Source of the DNA: Acetobacteraceae bacterium
Lineage (GTDB): Bacteria > Pseudomonadota > Alphaproteobacteria > Acetobacterales > Acetobacteraceae
Direction: 5' to 3'
Assembly (NCBI GenBank): GCA_025356735.1
Contig: JANXRT010000494.1
Span: forward strand, 1 to 6,710
Length of the DNA: 6,710 nucleotides
Shown here: positions 1 through 4,859 of the stretch, piece after piece
How the letters are laid out: every line of letters starts with the position of its first letter
Position numbering within the stretch: the stretch's first letter is position 1
The notes under the pieces: model-generated
Told to the model about the DNA's origin: nothing
What the model saw: the letters and a program-made list of their open reading frames with translations, nothing else
Database searches by the model: none
Translations under genes and position numbers: made by a program

Positions 1-232
1 CGGGCTGCCGTGTGGCGAGGAGGCCAACATGGCGAAGATGATGGCGGCCGAGGCGAGCTGGGCGGCGGCCGAGGCCTGCATCCAGACCCATGGCGGCTTC
101 GGCTTCGCGGAAGAATATGATGTGGAACGAAAATTCCGCGAGGCGCGGCTGTATCAGGTGGCGCCGATCAGCACCAACCTCATCTTGTCGTATGTCGCCG
201 AGCACGTGCTCGGCATGCCGCGCAGCTACTGA
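1..232 (+). CDS. Acyl-CoA dehydrogenase-like flavoprotein, C-terminal end (5' truncated by window)
   Basis: This is the last ~76 codons of an acyl-CoA dehydrogenase family gene. The reading frame is open from position 2 to the TGA at 230-232, and the true start lies outside the window. The segment QTHGGFGFAEEYDVERKFRE is the family's C-terminal FAD/dimer-contact signature (Q-x-x-G-G-x-G-F, then E-Y-x-V-E-R and an R-x-A-R-L). Such enzymes oxidise acyl-CoA at the alpha-beta bond, using FAD and passing electrons to ETF. One oddity is visible. Where medium- and short-chain enzymes carry Y-E-G-T with the catalytic glutamate, this protein reads QVAPISTNLI, so that glutamate is absent. The catalytic base must then sit elsewhere, as in isovaleryl-CoA dehydrogenase, or the chemistry differs. 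The stop overlaps the next gene's start by one base (TGATG), which argues for one transcript and translational coupling. The substrate cannot be inferred. Confidence 0.9.
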   Translation, partial: GLPCGEEANMAKMMAAEASWAAAEACIQTHGGFGFAEEYDVERKFREARLYQVAPISTNLILSYVAEHVLGMPRSY

Positions 233-1353
233 TGCGGCCGCTCGACGATCTGCTGGTTGTTTCCCTCGAGCAGGCCGTCGCGGCGCCCTATTGCAGTTCC
301 CGGCTGGCCGACGCCGGCGCGCGGGTGATCAAGATCGAGCGTGCCGAGGGCGATTTCGCGCGCGGCTATGACCGCGCGGCCAAGGGTCTTTCCAGCTACT
401 TCGTCTGGCTCAACCGCGGCAAGCAGAGCCTGGTCGCCGACATCAAGAACCCGCAAGACTGCATCCTGCTTCATAACATCATCGCGCAAGCCGATGTCTT
501 CATGCAAAACCTAGCGCCGGGTGCCGCATCCCGCGCGGGGTTCGACTCGAAAGAGTTGCGGGCGAATCATCCAAGGCTGATCACCGTCGACATCTCCGGC
601 TATGGCGAATCCGGCGATTACGCGACGATGAAGGCTTATGACCTGCTGGTGCAGGCGGAATCCGGGCTGGCCATGGTCACCGGCCATCCCGCCGGCCCAG
701 GCCGGGTCGGCGTTTCCGCCTGTGACATCGCCTGCGGCATGGCGGCCCACGCGGCGGTGCTGGAGGCGTTGATCGATCGCGGCATCACCGGGGTGGGAAA
801 AGGGATCGCGGTCAGCCTGTTCGACGGCATGGCCGACTGGATGAACGTTCCGCTTCTGATGTACGAAGGCACCGGCCAGGCCCCCGAACGCCTTGGCCTC
901 GCGCATCCATCGATCTGCCCCTACGGCGCCTTCGCCACCGCCGACGGCGCGCAGGTCCTGGTAGCGATTCAGAACGAGCGCGAATGGGCCGGTTTCTGCG
1001 CCAAATTCATGGATGAGCCAGAGTTGCCGCAGCGCGCCGGCTTCGAGAGTAACGTCATCCGCGTCGCCAACCGCGCGATGGTCGATGGTCACATCGAAAC
1101 GATGTTCCGCACGCTGACCCGCGACCAGGCGGCGGCCAAGCTGCGGGCCGCCAACACGGCCTACGGCTTCGTCAACGATGTTGCCGCCTTCGCCCGCCAT
1201 CCGGCGTTGCGCCGTGTCACCGTGCGGACGCCGGGCGGCCCGGTGGCGATCGCGGCACCCGCCGCGATCACCAGCGACGGAATCCGCGAATTGGGCCCGG
1301 TTCCGGCGATCGGTGCCGACAGCGAAAAAATTCGAGCGGAGTTCGCCGCATGA
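232..1353 (+). CDS. CaiB/BaiF family (family III) CoA-transferase
   Basis: The 373-residue product is a family III CoA-transferase. These cytoplasmic enzymes move CoA between carboxylic acids through an aspartyl-anhydride intermediate. The N-terminal part (residues ~8-45) shows the family's nucleotide-binding Rossmann-like pattern, with SRLADAGARVIKIERAEGD matching the usual LadlGAdVikvE-xx-GD. The segment GRVGVSACDIACGM, about residues 158-171, matches the G-x-x-x-x-D-x-x-x-G catalytic region, so Asp165 is the likely nucleophile. The GKGIAVSLFD segment that follows is also typical. The length is slightly below the usual ~400 residues, with no obvious internal loss. The ATG at 232 overlaps the upstream stop and has no clear Shine-Dalgarno sequence, so translation is probably coupled. 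The 3' end overlaps the next gene as ATGA. The neighbouring acyl-CoA dehydrogenase suggests it activates or recycles the substrate of a short acid-degradation route. The acid itself is unknown. Confidence 0.92.
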   Translation: MRPLDDLLVVSLEQAVAAPYCSSRLADAGARVIKIERAEGDFARGYDRAAKGLSSYFVWLNRGKQSLVADIKNPQDCILLHNIIAQADVFMQNLAPGAASRAGFDSKELRANHPRLITVDISGYGESGDYATMKAYDLLVQAESGLAMVTGHPAGPGRVGVSACDIACGMAAHAAVLEALIDRGITGVGKGIAVSLFDGMADWMNVPLLMYEGTGQAPERLGLAHPSICPYGAFATADGAQVLVAIQNEREWAGFCAKFMDEPELPQRAGFESNVIRVANRAMVDGHIETMFRTLTRDQAAAKLRAANTAYGFVNDVAAFARHPALRRVTVRTPGGPVAIAAPAAITSDGIRELGPVPAIGADSEKIRAEFAA

Positions 1354-2321
1354 GCCTGCCTTCCTGGTTGGCTGACCGGCTGACACTGCCATTGATTGCG
1401 GCGCCGATGTTCCTCGTCTCGGGCGTGGATCTGGTGGTAGCCGCCTGTTCGGCCGGCATCATAGGCGCTTTTCCAACCGTGAACTGCCGCACCGTCGAGG
1501 AGCTGGATGCCTGGCTCGGTGAAATGCATCGACGCATCGCCGACGCCGAACAGGCGCTTGGCCGCGCCTTGCCGCCGGTCTGCCCGAACCTGATCGTCCA
1601 TCGCTCCAACCCCCGCACCCTGCAGGATGTCGAGGTTTTGGCCCGCCATGCTGTGAAAATAGTGATCGCCAGCGTCGGCAGCCCGCACGCCGTCATCCCG
1701 CCGCTGCACGACGCCGGCTGCCTGGTGTTCGCCGATGTCGCCTCGGTCCGCCATGCCGAGAAGGCGATCGAGGCCGGCGCCGACGGCCTTGTGCTGCTGA
1801 CCGCCGGTGCCGGCGGTCAGACCGGCTGGGCCAACCCGTTCGCCTTCGCGCGCGCCGTGCGCGCGTTCTGGTCCGGCCCGCTGGTGATGGCCGGCGGCCT
1901 GTCCGACGGCCATGCGCTGTGGGCGGCGCAGGCACTCGGCTGCGACCTTGGCTACATGGGAACGCGCTTCATCGCCACGCGCGAGAGCATGGCGCCGCCG
2001 GGCTACAAGGACATGCTGGTCGGCTCACGCCTCGACGACATAAAGCTGACACGCGCCATGACTGGGCTGGAGACCAGCATCCTACGCCCTTCGTTGGTCG
2101 CTGCCGACCTCGATCCCGACAACCTGCCCGAACGCGGCGCGATCGACATCAGCAAGGACATCGACCGCGGCGCGCGTGAGAAATCCGACACGCGGCGGTG
2201 GAAGGACATTTGGAGCGCCGGGCATTCGGTTTCAGGCGTGACCGACGTGCCAGGCGTCACCGATCTGGTGGAACGGACACGAGGCGAATACGAGGCGGCA
2301 CGCCGAACGTCCCCTACTTAG
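1350..2321 (+). CDS. Nitronate monooxygenase-like NAD(P)H-dependent flavin oxidoreductase
   Basis: The 323-residue TIM-barrel FMN protein belongs to the nitronate monooxygenase / 2-nitropropane dioxygenase family. The FMN-site motifs are visible in order: AAPMFLVSG at residues 17-25, SAGIIGAFPT at about 34-43, an I-A-S-V-G-S-P strand, AGADGLVLLTAGAGGQTG ending at about residue 159, LVMAGGLSDG around Gly182-Gly183, and YMGTRF around residue 204. True nitronate monooxygenases carry a catalytic His in the A-G-G-H-x-G segment. Here that position is Gln157 (AGAGGQTG), so nitronate oxidation may not be the real reaction. The start is supported by GGAG at 1338-1341 with an 8-base spacer, and by the ATGA overlap with the CoA-transferase gene. 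It is the last gene of the operon. Proteins of this subtype often sit beside acyl-CoA dehydrogenases and CoA-transferases, so an auxiliary flavin or enoyl-reductase role is possible but unproven. Confidence 0.9.
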   Translation: MSLPSWLADRLTLPLIAAPMFLVSGVDLVVAACSAGIIGAFPTVNCRTVEELDAWLGEMHRRIADAEQALGRALPPVCPNLIVHRSNPRTLQDVEVLARHAVKIVIASVGSPHAVIPPLHDAGCLVFADVASVRHAEKAIEAGADGLVLLTAGAGGQTGWANPFAFARAVRAFWSGPLVMAGGLSDGHALWAAQALGCDLGYMGTRFIATRESMAPPGYKDMLVGSRLDDIKLTRAMTGLETSILRPSLVAADLDPDNLPERGAIDISKDIDRGAREKSDTRRWKDIWSAGHSVSGVTDVPGVTDLVERTRGEYEAARRTSPT

Positions 2322-2334
2322 GTCAGGCGCTCCG

Positions 2335-2368
2335 GGGCGCTACCCCGGCGGGGTTTGGGGTAGAGCCC
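2335..2368. repeat. GC-rich intergenic hairpin between convergent genes (possible bidirectional terminator or dispersed palindrome)
   Basis: Positions 2335-2346 pair with 2357-2368 in a 12-position stem with a single G/A mismatch and a 10-base loop (2347-2356). A shorter CCCC-GGC-GGGG hairpin can form as an alternative. It lies in the 65-base gap between the stop of the flavoprotein gene (+) and the stop of the transglycosylase gene (-), the usual place for a shared transcription stop. No T-run follows on either strand, so it is not a classic intrinsic terminator. The composition (GGGG/CCCC blocks with GGGTTTGGGG) resembles GC-rich palindromes that I recall scattered after genes in Acetobacterales genomes, which is an inference from memory. 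Confidence 0.6.
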
Positions 2369-2386
2369 AGTGCTACTTTGCAAAGC

Positions 2387-3115
2387 TCAATAAACCCGAT
2401 TGCGCGAAATCATGGCGATCGGCGCCAACCGATAGGCCGCCAGCCCGCGCCCGGCCGCCGCTCCCTCGGCAAGCGGCAGGATCTGCGCGTTGCGCGCCCA
2501 TCGCGGCGGCAGATAGACGCCTGGCGCGGCTGCCGGCACGCTCGCCCCGCCGTGCTCCGTCAGACGCCGCTCCTCCGGCAACGCCGCCGCGACCTTGCGC
2601 TGGTAGTCGGCGCCAAGTTCGGGATTGGCGGAATGGTACATCGCCGTCGCGCGTGTCCAGCTCCCCGTCTGGCTCTGAAGCTGCCGCAGGAAGCGCGCGG
2701 CATATTCCGCATTGGTCACCGGGTCGAACGCCGCCTCCAGCGAGGCGAACGCCTCGAGGTGATGCATCAGGTTGACCTGCATGCAGCCGACATCGATGGA
2801 TCGCACGCCGCGCGCGCGCATCTCCCGCACCGCGGCGATCGCCTGCGCCTTGGTGTCATAGAAAAACCCCTCGCCCTCGGCGTTCACCGTCCAGGGCCAG
2901 GGTCCAAAATCGCCGGATGCCGAATCCCGGCGGCCGCTTTCAACCCGACCGATCGCCATCAGCAGCTGCGGGGGAAGGAACGCCAGCCGCTCGGCGTGGT
3001 AGATGGCCGCGCGGCAGAGCTGGGCATCCGGCCTTAAAGCCGGCCGCGCAACCTCGTAATCGGCCAGGCAAGGCCGCGACAAACACATCAACACCCCAAG
3101 TAGAACCGTCCGCAT
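2387..3115 (-). CDS. Secreted lytic transglycosylase (SLT domain)
   Basis: The 242-residue product is a periplasmic peptidoglycan-cleaving transglycosylase of the SLT/goose-lysozyme type. Residues 1-18 form a short signal peptide (MRTVLLGVLMCLSRPCLA, cleavage before DYE). The domain then shows AIGRVESG with catalytic Glu59, a WPWTVNAEG segment at 73-81, the DVGCMQVNL motif at 108-116 (equivalent to the family's G-x-M-Q), and an A-M-Y-H-S-A-N-P stretch in place of the usual A-Y-N-A-G. Cys34 and Cys111 could form a disulfide. About 55 low-complexity residues follow the domain and end in RNRVY. The frame is open up to 3205, but I chose the ATG at 3113-3115. It begins directly with the signal peptide and keeps the gene clear of the small RNA on the other strand. 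No good ribosome-binding site is seen before any candidate start. It stands alone, convergent with the upstream operon. Its role could be wall remodelling or assembly of an envelope-spanning machine. Confidence 0.88.
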   Translation of the reverse strand: MRTVLLGVLMCLSRPCLADYEVARPALRPDAQLCRAAIYHAERLAFLPPQLLMAIGRVESGRRDSASGDFGPWPWTVNAEGEGFFYDTKAQAIAAVREMRARGVRSIDVGCMQVNLMHHLEAFASLEAAFDPVTNAEYAARFLRQLQSQTGSWTRATAMYHSANPELGADYQRKVAAALPEERRLTEHGGASVPAAAPGVYLPPRWARNAQILPLAEGAAAGRGLAAYRLAPIAMISRNRVY

Positions 3116-3210
3116 CCGACGATTTTGACGGACCACCGTTAATTTTACCTTGCCGCTGTCCAGCCGCCGCTTCCGCGCATCGGTAAAAATCATGGTGCGC
3201 TGCAAAAAAA

Positions 3211-3332
3211 CTTGCGCGCGAACCGATGCGACCCCACTTTGTGCGTTGCAGCAACGCGGTTCGCCGCCTTGCGTGCTTCTTGGACGTTTCCTCCCTAAAC
3301 TTGGCGGCGCTGCAAAGCGCCGCCACTTTTTT
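3211..3332 (+). ncRNA. Small regulatory RNA, MmgR/suhB (alpha-r8)-like
   Basis: A plus-strand RNA locus lies between two minus-strand genes. The 3' end is set by an intrinsic terminator at 3303-3332. Upstream, GCGAACC at 3218-3224 pairs perfectly with GGTTCGC at 3258-3264, enclosing a second small hairpin (GCGTT at 3243-3247 with AACGC at 3253-3257). Between this and the terminator is an unpaired stretch, 3265-3300, containing TTGGACGTTTCCTCCCTAAA. Its CCTCCC is complementary to Shine-Dalgarno sequences. The order of structured 5' hairpin, pyrimidine-rich anti-Shine-Dalgarno single strand and terminator, together with the wording of this stretch, matches my memory of the alphaproteobacterial MmgR/suhB family. 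Its Sinorhizobium member is Hfq-associated and limits polyhydroxybutyrate storage. The family name is from memory without a covariance search. The 5' end is uncertain by about 15 bases because no convincing promoter is visible. No open frame with a ribosome-binding site is seen in it. Confidence 0.65.
3303..3332 (+). terminator. Intrinsic (Rho-independent) terminator of the small RNA
   Basis: GGCGGCGCT (3303-3311) and AGCGCCGCC (3316-3324) form a perfect 9-bp stem closed by a GCAA (GNRA-type) tetraloop, followed by AC and six Ts at 3327-3332. The T-run is only on the plus-strand side, so it stops plus-strand transcription. On the minus strand the hairpin sits 12 bases after the amidohydrolase stop and is followed only by AAGTTTAGG, so it would be a weak stop there. 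Confidence 0.88.
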
Positions 3333-3344
3333 ATCCGGCTGTGC

Positions 3345-4220
3345 CTAGCCGGCCAGCAGGGTCGCCGCCTCGCACTCGAGTATCGTCACCATGTGGTTCA
3401 GATCGGCACGGACCGTGTCGAATTCAGGCAGCCGCTCGAACGCCGCCTCGTCCATGTAGAGCGCACGCGCGATCTCGATCTGCAACGCGTGCACGCCTTC
3501 CCGCGGACGGCCGTAATGGCGTGTGACGAAGCCGCCGGCGTAGGGATCGTTGCGGCGTACGACGTAGCCGAGTTCGGTGAGCACCTGCTCGACCCGCCGC
3601 GTCACGCGTGGCGCGCAGCTGGTGCCGAAGGCGTCGCCCAGGACGAAATCGACGCCACGCGTTCCGGCTCGCGACGTCGAGCCATGGGCCGGCATAGAAT
3701 GGCAGTCGATCAGCAGGCTGGCACCGAATGCGTCCCGTGTCTCGTCGATCAGTCGGCTCAGGCAGTCGTGGTAGGGTTGCCAGTACGCCGCGACCCGGCG
3801 TTCCGCCTCGGCAAAGGGCAGCTTGTCGCGGTAGATCGACTCGCCGGAGGCAACGATGCGCGCGATGGTGCCCAAGCCGGCACCCACCCGCGGCGATCCG
3901 GTATTGACCCAAACCGGCAGCTTGTCCTCGAACATCGCCGGATCCAGCTCCCACGCCTCGCGGTTGGGGTCGCAGAACGCGCGTGGGAAGGTGGCGGCAA
4001 GCAACGGCATGCCGTGGTCGGGCGCCTGCGCGAACAGCTCGTCCACGAAGCTGTCTTCGCTGCGTCGCAGCCCCAGTGCATCCAGACGCGCCGCGGCGAT
4101 GAACTCGGCGGGATAGTCGCGGCCGGAATGCGGCGAGGCGAAGATGACGGGTGCCGTCCGCACAGCAGGCCGCAGAAGGTAGAAGGGCAGGGTCGAAGTG
4201 CAGGGTACAGGCAGGTCCAT
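3345..4220 (-). CDS. N-formylglutamate amidohydrolase family protein
   Basis: The 291-residue product belongs to the N-formylglutamate amidohydrolase family, which hydrolyses N-formyl-L-glutamate to formate and glutamate in one branch of histidine degradation. Many family members act on other N-formyl or N-acyl amides. Visible motifs are ASPHSGRDYP (residues 28-37, with His31), RRSEDSFVD (Glu55-Asp56), PRAFCDPNRE (79-88), LLIDCHSMP (Asp172, His174) and the C-terminal THMV-like NHMV end. His31, Glu55/Asp56 and His174 are the expected metal-site residues by family resemblance. The frame stays open to 4301. I prefer the ATG at 4218-4220 because family homology begins near TLPFYLLRP, but ATGs at 4248-4250 and 4296-4298 are possible and none has a clear ribosome-binding site. 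No hut genes are adjacent, so histidine catabolism is not supported by context. The LexA box lies about 109 bases upstream of this start and could in principle also affect this gene. Confidence 0.9.
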   Translation of the reverse strand: MDLPVPCTSTLPFYLLRPAVRTAPVIFASPHSGRDYPAEFIAAARLDALGLRRSEDSFVDELFAQAPDHGMPLLAATFPRAFCDPNREAWELDPAMFEDKLPVWVNTGSPRVGAGLGTIARIVASGESIYRDKLPFAEAERRVAAYWQPYHDCLSRLIDETRDAFGASLLIDCHSMPAHGSTSRAGTRGVDFVLGDAFGTSCAPRVTRRVEQVLTELGYVVRRNDPYAGGFVTRHYGRPREGVHALQIEIARALYMDEAAFERLPEFDTVRADLNHMVTILECEAATLLAG

Positions 4221-4309
4221 GGACCCATTCAACCCGGACCCGCGCCGCATGTCACGACCCAGGCAGGGTTTTATCGGCTCGAACCTTCCCGCTGCCATCA
4301 ATTAATCGG

Positions 4310-4339
4310 TTGACAAAAGGCTGTATAAGAACAAAACAT
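4310..4339 (+). promoter_or_regulatory. Candidate SOS promoter (-35 TTGACA)
   Basis: A perfect -35 hexamer TTGACA is at 4310-4315. With an 18-base spacer the -10 would be AAACAT at 4334-4339, which is weak but lies inside the LexA box, so bound LexA would cover it. The nearby TATAAG at 4324-4329 is a better hexamer but is only 8 bases from the -35 and cannot pair with it. The start of transcription would be near 4346, leaving a ~40-base leader before the ATG at 4388. Confidence 0.4.
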
Positions 4340-4343
4340 GAAC
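4329..4343. promoter_or_regulatory. LexA (SOS) box, GAAC-N7-GAAC
   Basis: The sequence GAACAAAACATGAAC is an exact match to the alphaproteobacterial LexA operator, a direct repeat written GTTC-N7-GTTC on the other strand. It lies 14 bases after a TTGACA hexamer and 45 bases before the start codon of the small membrane protein, the normal position for repression. Eight fixed bases can match by chance, but the promoter position and the A-rich spacer make a functional site likely. Confidence 0.75.
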
Positions 4344-4387
4344 ATAAGCTTAAGTTCCCCGTCTCACCTGCATCCAAGGAGCCGCCG

Positions 4388-4660
4388 ATGTCGCAGCAAT
4401 ACACCATCGATCGGGCGCCGGGCACGCTGTTGCCGGTGCTTTCGCTGTCATTGCCGATCCTGGCTGGGAAGGCCCGGCCGGCGTTGGCCGCCGCTGCCCG
4501 GGTCGCGGCGCGGTGGATCGTCGAGGGCGTGACCGCGGTGCTCGCCGCCGCGGCCGTGGCCGGGATCGCGATCGGCTTCGCCTCGCTCAGCGACGGCGAG
4601 GACGGCTTCTTCGAACTCGCCACGCGATCAATGCAAGCGGCTGCGGAGCTCTTCCGCTAA
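4388..4660 (+). CDS. Small single-pass membrane protein, probable SOS-induced, unknown function
   Basis: I do not recognise this 90-residue protein. It has an unremarkable N-terminus (MSQQYTIDRAPG), a moderately hydrophobic stretch at 14-26, a basic patch (Lys28, Arg30, Arg38, Arg42) and a strong alanine/glycine/isoleucine-rich transmembrane segment at about 44-67. It ends in an acidic, amphipathic-looking tail (Asp69, Glu71, Asp72, then FFELATRSMQAAAELFR). The positive charges before the membrane span predict an N-in, C-out orientation. The start is fixed by AAGGAG at 4376-4381, six bases before the ATG. The frame is open back to 4151, but that longer version would run through the promoter. 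The LexA box upstream predicts DNA-damage induction. Small LexA-controlled membrane peptides such as Caulobacter SidA inhibit cell division, so a similar role is possible by analogy of context and architecture only; I see no sequence similarity. It appears monocistronic, followed by a hairpin. Confidence 0.8.
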   Translation: MSQQYTIDRAPGTLLPVLSLSLPILAGKARPALAAAARVAARWIVEGVTAVLAAAAVAGIAIGFASLSDGEDGFFELATRSMQAAAELFR

Positions 4661-4665
4661 GCCCG

Positions 4666-4687
4666 GCGGCCACGCTGCCGTGGCCGC
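4666..4687 (+). terminator. Hairpin after the small membrane protein gene (terminator-like)
   Basis: Six bases after the TAA, positions 4666-4674 pair with 4679-4687 in a perfect 9-bp GC-rich stem with a CTGC loop, and 4661-4663 can pair further out with 4694-4696. There is no T-run after it, so it may slow or process transcription rather than act as a true intrinsic terminator. It separates this gene from the tRNA gene. Confidence 0.5.
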
Positions 4688-4708
4688 GTCGCCGGCATGA
4701 AACAGGGG

Positions 4709-4737
4709 TTGCGCAACGGTTCGGAAAACCCTACCAA
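4709..4737 (+). promoter_or_regulatory. Candidate tRNA promoter
   Basis: TTGCGC at 4709-4714 and TACCAA at 4732-4737 are separated by 17 bases and would start transcription about 15 bases before the mature tRNA. The -35 is reasonable and the -10 is poor, so this is a weak call supported mainly by position. Confidence 0.3.
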
Positions 4738-4758
4738 GCGCCCCTCGGCAAACATTCC

Positions 4759-4833
4759 GGGCGCGTAGCTCAGCGGGAGAGCACCTCCCTGACACGGAGG
4801 GGGTCACAGGTTCAATCCCTGTCGCGCCCACCA
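4759..4833 (+). tRNA. tRNA-Val (anticodon GAC), CCA encoded
   Basis: All arms fold. The acceptor GGGCGCG (4759-4765) pairs with CGCGCCC (4823-4829), followed by A73 and an encoded CCA (4831-4833). The D stem is GCTC (4768-4771) with GAGC (4779-4782). The anticodon stem CCTCC (4784-4788) pairs with GGAGG (4796-4800) around the loop CTGACAC, giving anticodon GAC at 4791-4793, which reads GTC and GTT valine codons. A five-base variable loop is followed by the T stem ACAGG (4806-4810) with CCTGT (4818-4822) and the loop TTCAATC. The length is 75 bases including CCA. No other tRNA is adjacent, and no integrase or repeated 3' end indicates an insertion here. Confidence 0.97.
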
Positions 4834-4859
4834 TCCGCCTGGCGACCCGCCGCTGGCGG

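Noticed and set aside
511..1392. Long minus-strand open frame opposite the CoA-transferase
   Set aside because: It is an antisense shadow in GC-rich DNA. The plus strand encodes a recognisable family protein over the same span.
2376..2385. Perfect palindrome CTTTGCAAAG next to the transglycosylase stop
   Set aside because: It is only ten bases with no loop, at the 3' ends of two convergent genes, so there is no promoter for an operator to act on and it could be chance.
2198..3037. Long plus-strand open frame opposite the lytic transglycosylase
   Set aside because: It has Arg/Pro/Gly-rich composition with no motif, while the minus strand gives a clear signal peptide and catalytic motifs.
3137..3146. 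CtrA half-site (TTAAC on the minus strand) before the lytic transglycosylase
   Set aside because: Only one TTAA arm is present. The position of the second arm reads GCAA, so it is not a full site.
4310..4329. TTGACA with TATAAG as a sigma-70 promoter pair
   Set aside because: The spacer is only 8 bases, too short for RNA polymerase. At most one of the two hexamers is used.
4151..4387. N-terminal extension of the small membrane protein back to 4151
   Set aside because: It would be read through the promoter and LexA box, overlaps the amidohydrolase start region on the other strand, and bypasses a well-placed AAGGAG at 4376-4381.
4759..4833. tRNA-Val as an attachment site for an integrated element
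   Set aside because: No integrase, no repeat of the tRNA 3' end and no composition shift are visible on either side.
4847..4859. CCGCC-GCT-GGCGG hairpin between the tRNA and the hydratase stop as a terminator
   Set aside because: It has a five-pair stem with a three-base loop and no T-run on either strand, too weak to call.
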